Shown here piece by piece: positions 56,460-64,000 of a stretch of 64,000 bases of DNA; position 1 is the stretch's first letter, and the number at the start of each line of letters is the position of its first letter. This DNA comes from JAIBJN01 sp963802795. GTDB lineage: Bacteria > Actinomycetota > Thermoleophilia > Gaiellales > Gaiellaceae. The DNA lies in assembly GCA_963802795.1 (NCBI GenBank), contig CAWDJV010000004.1, positions 310,001 to 374,000 of the forward strand, given 5' to 3'. The notes beneath the pieces were generated by a model. It was not told the DNA's origin, did no database searches, and saw only the letters and a program-made list of their open reading frames with translations. Position numbers and translations under genes: made by a program.

Positions 56460-57992
56460 GTGAAGCTACGCCCGGAAGAGATCACTTCGATCCTCAAGCA
56501 GCGCATCGAGGCCTACGACGTCGAGACCGACCTCGCCGAGGTCGGCACCGTCCTCCAGGTCGGCGACGGCATCGCCCGGGTCTACGGGCTCGAGAGCTGC
56601 ATGGCGATGGAGATGCTGGAGCTCGAGCACGGGGTCACGGGCATCGCGCTCAACCTCGAGGAGGACAACGTCGGCGTCGCCCTCTTCGGCGAGTGGCAGA
56701 AGGTCTCCGAGGGCGATGCCGTGAAGCGAACGGGCCGCGTCATGAGCGTCCCCGTGGGCGAGGGCCTCGTCGGGCGCATCGTCGATCCGCTCGGGCAGCC
56801 GCTGGACGGCCAGGGCCCGCTCGACTCGAGCGAGAGCCGTCTGCTCGAGTTCAAGGCGCCCGGCGTCGTCCACCGCCAGCCCGTGCACGAGCCGCTGCAG
56901 ACCGGGATCAAGGCGATCGACTCGATGATCCCGATCGGCCGCGGCCAGCGCGAGCTCGTGATCGGCGACCGCTCGACGGGCAAGACGGCGATCCTCGTCG
57001 ACACGATCCTGAACCAGCGCGACCAGGACATGATCTGCATCTACGTCGCGATCGGGCAGAAGGCCTCGACCGTGGCCCAGGTCTACGAGCGCCTCAAGGA
57101 GGCGGGCGCGATGGACTACACGATCATCGTCACCGCCTCGGCGACCGAGGCCGCGCCGATCAAGTGGATGGCGCCGTACGCCGGCTGCGCCATGGGCGAG
57201 CACTTCCTCTACAACGGCAAGCACGCCGTCTGCATGTACGACGACCTCTCCAAGCACGCGGACGCGTACCGGCAGATGTCGCTCCTCCTCCGGCGGCCGC
57301 CCGGTCGCGAGGCGTTCCCCGGCGACGTCTTCTACCTCCACTCCCGTCTGCTCGAGCGCGCCTGCAAGCTGTCGGACAAGCTGGGAGGCGGCTCGCTGAC
57401 GGCGCTGCCCGTGATCGAGACGCAGGCGGGCGACGTCTCCGCCTACATCCCGACCAACGTCATCTCGATCACGGACGGACAGATCTTCCTCGAGTCCGAC
57501 CTCTTCTACTCGGGCGTGCGACCGGCGATCAACGTCGGGATCTCCGTCTCGCGCGTGGGCGGCAACGCGCAGACCAAGGCGATGAAGAAGGTGGCCGGCC
57601 GCCTTCGCCTCGACCTGGCGCAGTACCGGGAGCTGGAGGCGTTCGCCCAGTTCGGCTCCGAGCTCGACCCGCAGACCCAGCGAACCCTGGCGCGCGGCGA
57701 GCGGATGGTCGCCACCCTCAACCAGCCGCAGTACCAGCCGTGGCCGCTCGAGGAGCAGGTCGTCGCCATCTTCGCCGGGATCCAGGGCTACCTCGACGAC
57801 GTCCCCGCCGGCCAGGTGCCGCGCTTCCAGCAGGAGCTGCGCGAGTTCCTGCGAACGGAGGGAACCGTCTACGACAAGCTGCGGGACGCGAGAGATCTCC
57901 CGGACGAGGCACAGGACGAGGTGAAGGCCCAGCTCGAGAGGTTCAAGGAGTCCTTCGCCGTCCACGAGGAGACCGGCGTCCCCGGGGCATAG
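56460..57992 (+). CDS. atpA: F0F1 ATP synthase subunit alpha
   Basis: 510 aa from GTG 56460, preceded by AAGGAG. Walker A is GDRSTGKTA (Ser replaces the usual Gln of GDRQTGKT), with IPIGRGQRELVIGD, VCMYDDLSKHADAYRQMSLLLRRPPGREAFPGDVFYLHSRLLERA in segments, ISVSRVGGNAQTKAMKKVAG, and the AFAQFGSELDPQT region. Noncatalytic nucleotide-binding subunit of F1. Its TAG overlaps the atpG GTG by 1 nt. Confidence 0.96.
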   Translation: MKLRPEEITSILKQRIEAYDVETDLAEVGTVLQVGDGIARVYGLESCMAMEMLELEHGVTGIALNLEEDNVGVALFGEWQKVSEGDAVKRTGRVMSVPVGEGLVGRIVDPLGQPLDGQGPLDSSESRLLEFKAPGVVHRQPVHEPLQTGIKAIDSMIPIGRGQRELVIGDRSTGKTAILVDTILNQRDQDMICIYVAIGQKASTVAQVYERLKEAGAMDYTIIVTASATEAAPIKWMAPYAGCAMGEHFLYNGKHAVCMYDDLSKHADAYRQMSLLLRRPPGREAFPGDVFYLHSRLLERACKLSDKLGGGSLTALPVIETQAGDVSAYIPTNVISITDGQIFLESDLFYSGVRPAINVGISVSRVGGNAQTKAMKKVAGRLRLDLAQYRELEAFAQFGSELDPQTQRTLARGERMVATLNQPQYQPWPLEEQVVAIFAGIQGYLDDVPAGQVPRFQQELREFLRTEGTVYDKLRDARDLPDEAQDEVKAQLERFKESFAVHEETGVPGA

Positions 57993-58882
57993 TGGCCACC
58001 GTCCAGGACATCAAGCGGCGGCTTCGGTCGGTCCGCAACACGCGCAAGATCACGAAGGCGATGGAGCTCGTCGCCGCCGCGAAGCTCCGCCGGGCCGAAG
58101 CCAGGATCGAGGCGCTCCGCCCGTACGCCGAGCGGATGCGGGAGCTGATGATCGGCACGGCGCGCGCGACGCCGGCCCGCGGGTTCCCGCTTCTCGAGGG
58201 CCGCGAGGGCGAGGGCGCCGTGGCGATCGTTCCCCTCACGGGCGACCGGGGGCTCGCCGGCGCCTTCAACGCCCAGATCGTCCGGAGGGCGCTGCAGCTC
58301 GAGCGGGAGGTCCGGGGAGCCGGCTCCGACGTGCGCTGGGCCGTCGCCGGCAAGAAGGGGCGCTCGACGCTGCGCTTCCGCCGCTACGACATCGAGCAGG
58401 CCTGGGTCGACTTCACCGACCGGCCGACCTACGCGGACGCGGTGGCGATCTCGCACAAGCTCGCGGAGCTCTTCACCGAGCGCGAGGTCGATCGGGTGGT
58501 GATCGTCTACAACCACTACGTCTCCCCCCTCACGCAGACCGTCTCCGTGGAGGACATCCTCCCGATCCCCCGCACGCTGCTCGAGGAGGAGGAGAAGAGC
58601 GCGTACGAGATCGCCCTCGAGGGCGACTTCATCTACGAGCCCGAGCCCGAGGAGATCCTCGCCCGCCTGCTCCCGACCTACCTGGAGACGACCGTGTACC
58701 GCGCGCTCCTCGAGTCGGCCGCGTCCGAGCACGGAGCGCGGATGACCGCGATGCGGAACGCCTCGAAGAACGCGGGCGAGCTGATCGAGAGCCTCACCCT
58801 GGACATGAACCGCGCCCGCCAGTCGGAGATCACCCAGGAGATCCTCGAGGTGGTCGCGGGCGCCGACGCGCTCACGCAGTAG
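57992..58882 (+). CDS. atpG: F0F1 ATP synthase subunit gamma
   Basis: 296 aa. N-terminal helix VQDIKRRLRSVRNTRKITKAMELVAAAKLRRAEA and C-terminal ARMTAMRNASKNAGELIESLTLDMNRARQSEITQEILEVVAGADAL (read in segments) are diagnostic. Central stalk. In nearly all bacterial operons atpD and atpC come next; here a kelch protein follows, so the operon ends early. Confidence 0.95.
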   Translation: MATVQDIKRRLRSVRNTRKITKAMELVAAAKLRRAEARIEALRPYAERMRELMIGTARATPARGFPLLEGREGEGAVAIVPLTGDRGLAGAFNAQIVRRALQLEREVRGAGSDVRWAVAGKKGRSTLRFRRYDIEQAWVDFTDRPTYADAVAISHKLAELFTEREVDRVVIVYNHYVSPLTQTVSVEDILPIPRTLLEEEEKSAYEIALEGDFIYEPEPEEILARLLPTYLETTVYRALLESAASEHGARMTAMRNASKNAGELIESLTLDMNRARQSEITQEILEVVAGADALTQ

Positions 58883-58914
58883 CTAACGCGGCAAGCCGGC
58901 GAGCGTCTGAGTCG

Positions 58915-59853
58915 ATGATGCGCGCCCTCGCGCTCGTCCTCGTGATCGGCCTCCTGGTCGCGCTCGCCGCGGTCGTGGGGAGCCTCGGCCCGGGCGCCGA
59001 CGAGGCGGAGGCGGCTCCGTGGGAGTTCGCCCAGTCGATGTCCCAGCGGCGGAGCTACGTCGCCGCCGCCGAGATCGGCGGGCAGATCTACGCCGCCGGA
59101 GGGATGGTGGGGGAGACCGGGCGGCCGCTCGACCTGCTCGCCCGCTACGACCCGGAGGCGGACAGCTGGGAGACCCTGAGGCGGATGCCGGAGCCCATCA
59201 GAGCGGGTGCCGCGGCGGCCGTCGACGGGATCCTGTACGTGACGGGGGGCTCCACCGCAGAGGGGAACTCGCGCGCCGTCTACGCCTACGACCCCGGGAG
59301 CGACGAGTGGGCGGAGCGTGCCCCCATGCCGGAGCCGCGCTTCAACCACAGCGCGGTCGAGCACGGCGGGAAGATCTACGTGCTCGGCGGCTTCCACGAG
59401 GGCCAGGAACGCCGCGAGGTGTTCGTCTACGACCCGGCGACAGACGAGTGGTCCGACGGCCCGCCGCTTCCGGCCCCGAACCACGCCTTCGACGCCGTTG
59501 CTTTCCGGGACGAGATCTGGTTGATCGGCGGCCGCCGGGGAGAGGAGATCCTTCGCGACGTCTGGATCCTCGAGCCCGAGACGGGGGAGTGGCGGCGCGG
59601 GCCCGAGATGCCGAAGCCCATGGAGCTCCTCGGCGCAGCGGTCGCCGGCGACGAGATCCACGCGGTCTGGGAGAGCACCTACCAGGTCTACGACGCGGCG
59701 ACGGGCAGGTGGACGTCGGGGCCGCGCTCCCTCGTCACACGCCACGGGCTCCAGACGTTCTACGTCGCCGGCGCCCTCTACACGGTGGGCGGCTGCACGA
59801 CCAAGCTCGTGGACAGCCAGGTGGTGGAGCGGAGAGCTCTCCCGCCGCGCTAA
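58915..59853 (+). CDS. secreted kelch-repeat protein
   Basis: 312 aa from GTG/ATG at 58915-58920, with an N-terminal signal or anchor (about residues 3-24) ending near AEAAPWEF. Five to six kelch repeats follow, each with the Gly-Gly then Tyr-Asp-Trp pattern: IYAAGGMVGE/RYDPEADSW, LYVTGGSTAE/AYDPGSDEW, IYVLGGFHEG/VYDPATDEW, IWLIGGRRGE/EPETGEW, and a final YTVGGC. This is a beta-propeller for protein or sugar binding outside the cell. It stands where atpD would be expected; no functional link is apparent. No catalytic residues typical of galactose oxidase were seen. Confidence 0.75.
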   Translation: MMRALALVLVIGLLVALAAVVGSLGPGADEAEAAPWEFAQSMSQRRSYVAAAEIGGQIYAAGGMVGETGRPLDLLARYDPEADSWETLRRMPEPIRAGAAAAVDGILYVTGGSTAEGNSRAVYAYDPGSDEWAERAPMPEPRFNHSAVEHGGKIYVLGGFHEGQERREVFVYDPATDEWSDGPPLPAPNHAFDAVAFRDEIWLIGGRRGEEILRDVWILEPETGEWRRGPEMPKPMELLGAAVAGDEIHAVWESTYQVYDAATGRWTSGPRSLVTRHGLQTFYVAGALYTVGGCTTKLVDSQVVERRALPPR

Positions 59854-59925
59854 CTTTCCCGCCGCCTGGTGCGTCTTTGCACCTAGTGGCCGCGGGCCCA
59901 GATCCATGTGCGGCCGTCTATGAAC

Positions 59926-59935
59926 AGGAGGAGGG
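59926..59935 (+). promoter_or_regulatory. strong ribosome-binding site choosing GTG 59941 of the substrate-binding protein
   Basis: AGGAGGAGGG ends 5 nt before GTG 59941, which favours this start over the in-frame ATG at 59920 that lies before it. Confidence 0.65.
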
Positions 59936-59940
59936 CAGCA

Positions 59941-61605
59941 GTGCGTAGAAACAGATGGCTCCTGCTCGTCGTGGCGCTCGTCGCGATCCTCACCCTCGGG
60001 GCAGCCGGGTGCGGTGGGGACGACGACGACGATGCGGCCGCCGACGACACGGGCGCAACCGACACCGGCGCGCCGAGCGCGGAGCAGGTGCTCCGGATCG
60101 CCTGGGGCGCCGAGCCGGCCTCGGTCGACCCCGGGAAGGCCACGGACACGACGTCGGCGAACGTCATCTCAGCCTTGATGGACCCGCTCGTGAAGCTGAA
60201 TCCCGACACCGGCGAGCCTGAACCGTCGCTGGCCGAGAGCTGGGAGGTCGATGGCCCGAACGTCACGTTCCATCTCCGTGAAGACGCGACGTGGACGAAC
60301 GGCGACCCCGTCACGGCTCAGGACTTCGTGTACTCGTGGAAGCGGACGCTGAGCCCCGAGCTGGCGGCCGACTATGCGTACCAGCTCTACGGCGTCAAGG
60401 GCGCCGCCGAGTACAACGGCTGCACCGAGAAGGACTGCAGCGCGCTGGCCGACGAGGTCGGCGTCACCGCGGTCGACGACTACACGCTCCAGGTCGAGCT
60501 GACCTCGGAGCAGCCCTGGTTCCTCCAGCAGGTCTCCCACCACTCGTTCCTGCCGGTTCACCAGGCGACCGTCGAGGAGTTCGGCGACAACTGGACCGAT
60601 CCGGCGAACATCGTCACCAACGGCCCCTTCATGCTCGAGTCCTGGGACCACGAGGCGTCGCTCAACATGGTCAAGAACCCCGACTACCGCGACGCCGAGA
60701 ACGTCACGCTGGAGCGCATCGACGGTCCGATCATCGTCGACGGGGTCACCAAGGTGGCGGCATTCGAGAACGGCGAGGTCGACGCGCTCGACGGCGGCGG
60801 GCTCCCGCCCGAGGACATCGAGCGACTCAAGGCCGAGCCGTACTACGAGCAGTACCCCTCACTGGGGACGTACTACTACGGCTTCAACGTCGACAACGTC
60901 GGCCTGGCTCAGCGCAAGGCGATGTCGCTGGCCATCAACCGGACGATCATCACGGACGAGATCGACCGGACGGGCCGCGCGCAGGCCACGGGCATGACGC
61001 CGGAAGGCATCAACGGCTTCGACGTCATCAACCCGAACTCGCCGTGGCTCCCCGCTGAGGGCGACATGGAGCAGGCGACCGCGCAAATGGCCGACGAGCC
61101 GAACCCGAAGACGAAGATCAACCTCTTCCACAACGACGCGCCCGGGCACGCGGAAATCGCCGTGGCCGTGCAGGACATGTGGAACGAGCTCGGCATCGAG
61201 ACGACCATCAAGGCGCAGGAGTGGGCTCAGTACCTCGAGTTCCTCGGCCCTCCGCCGAACAAGTCCGTCGATGCCTACCGCCTCGGGTGGATCTATGACT
61301 TCCCGGATGCGATCAACGGGCTCGAGCTCTTCACGTGCGATTCCGGTAACAACAACACCAACTGGTGCAACGAGGAGTTCGACGCCGTCGTCGCAGAGGC
61401 CAAGGCGACCGTCGACGACGAAGCTCGCTACGAGCTCTACCGCCAGCTGGAGGGAATCATGTTCGACGAGGACGGCGAGGTGCCGATCACGCCGATCATG
61501 TGGTACACGATGCCGAACCTCGAGAACGACGCGGTTCGGGACTCGTTCTTCATCAGCCCGCTGAACTACATCGATTTCACCAAGATCGTGATGCAGGGAG
61601 GCTAA
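59941..61605 (+). CDS. oligopeptide ABC transporter substrate-binding lipoprotein
   Basis: 554 aa from GTG 59941. The lipoprotein signal peptide ends LGAAGC, followed by an acidic linker of Asp, Ala and Gly. The SBP family 5 domain begins LRIAWGAEPASVDPGKATDTTSANVISALMDPLV with LAESWEVDGPNVTFHLREDATWTNGDPVTAQDFVYSW, the family signature. It binds peptides outside the membrane for the permeases encoded downstream. A strong hairpin follows the gene, so it can be made in excess over the permeases. Confidence 0.9.
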   Translation: MRRNRWLLLVVALVAILTLGAAGCGGDDDDDAAADDTGATDTGAPSAEQVLRIAWGAEPASVDPGKATDTTSANVISALMDPLVKLNPDTGEPEPSLAESWEVDGPNVTFHLREDATWTNGDPVTAQDFVYSWKRTLSPELAADYAYQLYGVKGAAEYNGCTEKDCSALADEVGVTAVDDYTLQVELTSEQPWFLQQVSHHSFLPVHQATVEEFGDNWTDPANIVTNGPFMLESWDHEASLNMVKNPDYRDAENVTLERIDGPIIVDGVTKVAAFENGEVDALDGGGLPPEDIERLKAEPYYEQYPSLGTYYYGFNVDNVGLAQRKAMSLAINRTIITDEIDRTGRAQATGMTPEGINGFDVINPNSPWLPAEGDMEQATAQMADEPNPKTKINLFHNDAPGHAEIAVAVQDMWNELGIETTIKAQEWAQYLEFLGPPPNKSVDAYRLGWIYDFPDAINGLELFTCDSGNNNTNWCNEEFDAVVAEAKATVDDEARYELYRQLEGIMFDEDGEVPITPIMWYTMPNLENDAVRDSFFISPLNYIDFTKIVMQGG

Positions 61606-61627
61606 GGAGCCACTGGCTCACGCATCG

Positions 61628-61657
61628 GCAGGCGGGGCGCTTCGGCGCCCCGCCTGC
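61628..61657 (+). terminator. 13-bp UUCG-loop hairpin between substrate-binding protein and permease genes
   Basis: GCAGGCGGGGCGC (61628-61640) and GCGCCCCGCCTGC (61645-61657) pair perfectly around a TTCG tetraloop. No run of T follows (TCTGGTTG), so it may be a partial terminator or a mRNA-stabilising stem that raises the level of the upstream message. Downstream a TAGAGAAT stretch (61685-61692) could start a second transcript. Confidence 0.7.
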
Positions 61658-61701
61658 TCTGGTTGCCAAAGAGCCTCGATCGGGTAGAGAATCCGGAGTA
61701 G

Positions 61702-62643
61702 ATGGCAGCGTTCATCATCAGGCGGATCGTCTGGACGATTCCGGTGATCCTGCTCGTCATCCTGATGATCTTCGTGATGATGCGGCAGATCGAGGGGAAC
61801 CCGTTCCAGAAGACCGAGCGCCCCGTTCCGCCACAGGTGCAGGAGAACCTCGAGCGGAAGTTCAACCTCGACAAACCGGCGTGGATGCAGTACCTGCTCT
61901 ACGTCAAGGGCGTCTTCACGCTCGACCTCGGCCCGTCTCTGTTCGCCACCGATCGCGACGTGATGGACATCATCAAGGAGCATTTCCCGCGCTCGCTAAA
62001 GCTCGGGCTTCTCGCGTTCGTGTGGGCGATCCTCTTCGGGGTCCCGGCCGGGATCCTCGCGGCGCTGAGACCGAACACGATCTACGACTACGCCCTGATG
62101 TTCTTCTCGAGCCTCGGCTTTGCCCTGCCCAGCTTCTTCATCGCCACGATCTTCATCTACTACTTCGCCGTGAAGTTCACAGTGGTCCCGGTGCAAGGCT
62201 GGCCGCTCGGCTTCTGGCAGATCGACTCGAGGGTGATCCTCCCGTCGCTCGCTCTCGGGCTCTTCCCGATGGCGTATTTCGCTCGGCTCGTGCGCGGCAC
62301 GATGCTCGAGACGATGCAGCAGGACTACGTGCGCACCGCTCGCGCGAAGGGCTTGCGCTGGCGCGCGATCGTCGTTCGGCACGTGTTCCGGAACTCGCTG
62401 ATCCCGGTGGTGACGGCGACCGCACCGCTCTTCGGCCTCATCATCACGGGCACGTTCGTGATCGAGGTCATCTTCTCGATCCCCGGGATCGGCCGCTACT
62501 TCGTCCAATCGGTCTCCGGCCGCGACTACGCGGTCGTGATGGGCATCACCGTCCTGACATCGATCATCATCATCCTGGCAAATCTGTTCGTCGACATCGC
62601 ATACGGGTTCCTCGATCCGAGAACGAGGACCTCGAAGCCGTGA
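61702..62643 (+). CDS. oligopeptide ABC transporter permease (DppB/OppB type)
   Basis: 313 aa. FIIRRIVWTIPVILLVILMIFVMM at the N-terminus, six spans, and the EAA-type loop YVRTARAKGLRWRAIVVRHVFRNSLIPV facing the ATPase. ATG 61702 preceded by CCGGAG. It forms the channel with the OppC-like subunit encoded 7 nt downstream. Confidence 0.9.
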   Translation: MAAFIIRRIVWTIPVILLVILMIFVMMRQIEGNPFQKTERPVPPQVQENLERKFNLDKPAWMQYLLYVKGVFTLDLGPSLFATDRDVMDIIKEHFPRSLKLGLLAFVWAILFGVPAGILAALRPNTIYDYALMFFSSLGFALPSFFIATIFIYYFAVKFTVVPVQGWPLGFWQIDSRVILPSLALGLFPMAYFARLVRGTMLETMQQDYVRTARAKGLRWRAIVVRHVFRNSLIPVVTATAPLFGLIITGTFVIEVIFSIPGIGRYFVQSVSGRDYAVVMGITVLTSIIIILANLFVDIAYGFLDPRTRTSKP

Positions 62644-62650
62644 TGAGCTG

Positions 62651-63616
62651 ATGGCAGTCAACCCCCGCGAAGCGACCGCCCTCCCGCCGCAGGTCTCGGC
62701 GCCGCCCCTCGTGGAGACGGCCGGCGAGCCGGTCCGCCAGTCGAGCCTGTGGCGCGACGCGTACCGCCGCTATCTGCGGAACAAGGCTGCGGTCGCGGCC
62801 GCGGTCGTCTTCGTGCTCATCGTGCTCTACTGCTTCCTGATCCCCGGCTTCTGGATCATCCCGGGGATCTGGACATCGATCTTCGACATCGACCCGAACG
62901 ACGCCAACTTCGCGGAGGTCCACCTCCCGCCGTCCCTCGAGCACCCCTTTGGAACCGATCAGTTCGGACGCGACCTCTTTACACGCGTGGCAAAGGGCGG
63001 CCAGGTTTCGATCCTCATCGGTTTCGCCGCGACCATCGCCATTCTCATCATCGGCATCACCTACGGCTCGATCTCCGGTTTCATCGGCGGCAAGCTCGAC
63101 AACGCCATGATGCGCTTCCTCGACGCGCTCTACGGGCTGCCGTACTTGCCCTTCGCCATTCTCGCGCTGGCGATCATCGGGACGATCAACGCCTGGACGA
63201 TGGTGATCGCGCTCACGATCGCCAGCTGGTTCACGACGGCGCGCATCGTCCGCGGGCAGGTGATCACGCTGAAGCAGAACGACTACGTGCGGGCGGCCCA
63301 CGCCGTGGGCGCGCGCTGGTACCGGGTGCTCACGCGCCACCTGCTTCCGAACACCCTCGGCGTGCTCATCATCGCGATCTTCCTGGAGCTCCCGACCGTT
63401 GTCCTCGGCGAGGCGTTCCTCTCCTTCATCGGCCTCGGGATCAGCCAGCCCGATTCCTCCTGGGGCTCGCTTGCGAGCGACGCCCGCGATGCCTATCGCA
63501 CGCACCCGATGGACCTGTGGATCCCGTGCCTCTTCATCGCGGCGCTCGTCCTGTGCGCGAACTTCATCGCCGACGGGCTGCGCGACGCTCTCGATCCGCG
63601 TACCAGGGAGACATAG
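62651..63616 (+). CDS. oligopeptide ABC transporter permease (DppC/OppC type)
   Basis: 321 aa. An OppC-like N-terminal segment (SLWRDAYRRYLRNKAAVAAAVVFVLI), HPFGTDQFGRDLFTRVAKGGQVSILIG, and the EAA loop YVRAAHAVGARWYRVLTRHLLPNTLGVL with a C-terminal GLGISQPDSSWGSLASDARD. Partner of the OppB-like permease. ATG 62651 follows a GAGCTG stretch. Confidence 0.9.
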   Translation: MAVNPREATALPPQVSAPPLVETAGEPVRQSSLWRDAYRRYLRNKAAVAAAVVFVLIVLYCFLIPGFWIIPGIWTSIFDIDPNDANFAEVHLPPSLEHPFGTDQFGRDLFTRVAKGGQVSILIGFAATIAILIIGITYGSISGFIGGKLDNAMMRFLDALYGLPYLPFAILALAIIGTINAWTMVIALTIASWFTTARIVRGQVITLKQNDYVRAAHAVGARWYRVLTRHLLPNTLGVLIIAIFLELPTVVLGEAFLSFIGLGISQPDSSWGSLASDARDAYRTHPMDLWIPCLFIAALVLCANFIADGLRDALDPRTRET

Positions 63617-63626
63617 AGGGCACCGG

Positions 63627-64000
63627 ATGGCGCTGCTCGAGGTCGACAACCTGAAGACGCACTTCTTCACCCGCGAGGGCGTCGTCCAGGCCGTCGACGG
63701 GGTCTCGTTCGAGGTGGAGGTGGGCAAGACGCTCGGGATCGTGGGCGAGTCCGGTTGCGGGAAGTCGGTGACCGCCCTCTCGATCATGGGCCTCATTCCC
63801 AAGCCGCCGGCCAAGATCGTCGCCGGCTCGGTCCTCTTCGACGGACAGGAGCTGACGACCCTCAGCGAGCGGCAGCTGGAGGACGTCCGCGGGAAGCGGA
63901 TCGCGATGATCTTCCAGGACCCGATGACCTCGCTGAACCCGACGTTCAGGATCGGAACGCAGATCACGGAGACCCTGGTGCGGCACTTCGACACGCCCAA
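63627..64000 (+). CDS. oligopeptide ABC transporter ATPase (DppD/OppD type), 3' end cut by window edge
   Basis: First 124 codons only. LLEVDNLKTHFFTREGVVQAVDGVSFEV, Walker A IVGESGCGKSVTALSIMGL, and the Q-loop MIFQDPMTSLNPTFRIGTQITE are typical of OppD/DppD. ATG 63627 is 10 nt after the permease. A second ATPase (OppF) would be expected beyond the window. Confidence 0.9.
   Translation, partial: MALLEVDNLKTHFFTREGVVQAVDGVSFEVEVGKTLGIVGESGCGKSVTALSIMGLIPKPPAKIVAGSVLFDGQELTTLSERQLEDVRGKRIAMIFQDPMTSLNPTFRIGTQITETLVRHFDTP

Noticed and set aside
1..64000. Mobile elements, CRISPR arrays, rRNA or tRNA genes
   Set aside because: No transposase, integrase, repeat-spacer pattern, or conserved RNA-gene sequence was recognised by eye; short divergent elements could be missed without a search.

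Overview
The window is high-GC DNA with very tight gene packing (many ATGA/GTGA start-stop overlaps, frequent GTG starts). The order rpmE - DUF1385 gene - prfA - prmC - sua5/tsaC - glyA - upp - wecA-like - atp operon is typical of Actinobacteria. With the ETF/ETF-QO operon, a stand-alone B12-binding mutase subunit and the many surface-polysaccharide genes, this suggests an environmental actinobacterium, possibly of the Thermoleophilia (inference; no rRNA is present to test it). No tRNA, rRNA, CRISPR array or insertion sequence was seen.

Layout. (1) 1-22.5 kb is an extracellular polysaccharide locus: UDP-glucose dehydrogenase, UDP-xylose-synthase-like SDR, two alkaline-phosphatase-superfamily enzymes, a Wzz-like protein, an O-antigen-ligase/polymerase-like protein, glycosyltransferases, an acyltransferase, a flippase, a frameshifted sulfotransferase, then a long minus-strand operon from a polyprenyl-phosphate sugar transferase through WecB and WecG/TagA to a FemAB/GNAT protein and a START-like protein. 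(2) 22.8-30.8 kb is a lasso-type RiPP cluster: a PRMT-like methyltransferase with an RRE-like N-terminus, an ABC exporter, a PqqD-like RRE protein, an HPr-kinase-like kinase, a B2 transglutaminase-like protease, a nucleotidyltransferase, an asparagine-synthetase-like cyclase, and an unlisted 63-aa precursor at 30611-30802. The precursor has an exact lasso leader spacing but no ring acceptor at the expected place; a Gly/Glu8 core with two Cys appears 16 residues further on. (3) 30.9-39.9 kb is metabolic: metallo-hydrolase, B12-binding mutase subunit, enoyl-CoA hydratase, a TPP riboswitch with thiG-thiS-thiE, an M23 peptidase, and etfB-etfA-ETF-QO. (4) 39.0-45.9 kb holds the housekeeping block. 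(5) 45.9-52.2 kb is a second nucleotide-sugar cluster, including a fused TIM-barrel/CapD-like protein. (6) 52.2-58.9 kb holds a PLP decarboxylase and atpI-B-E-F-H-A-G; atpD and atpC do not follow. (7) 58.9-64 kb has a secreted kelch protein and an oligopeptide ABC transporter cut by the window edge.

Four well-conserved genes (sulfotransferase, M23 peptidase, ETF-QO, threonine dehydratase) each contain one apparent single frameshift, three of them at a G/TA step. This points to assembly or basecalling error at least as much as to real gene decay. A recurrent TAnnnT box 6-9 nt upstream of start codons suggests widespread leaderless transcripts.
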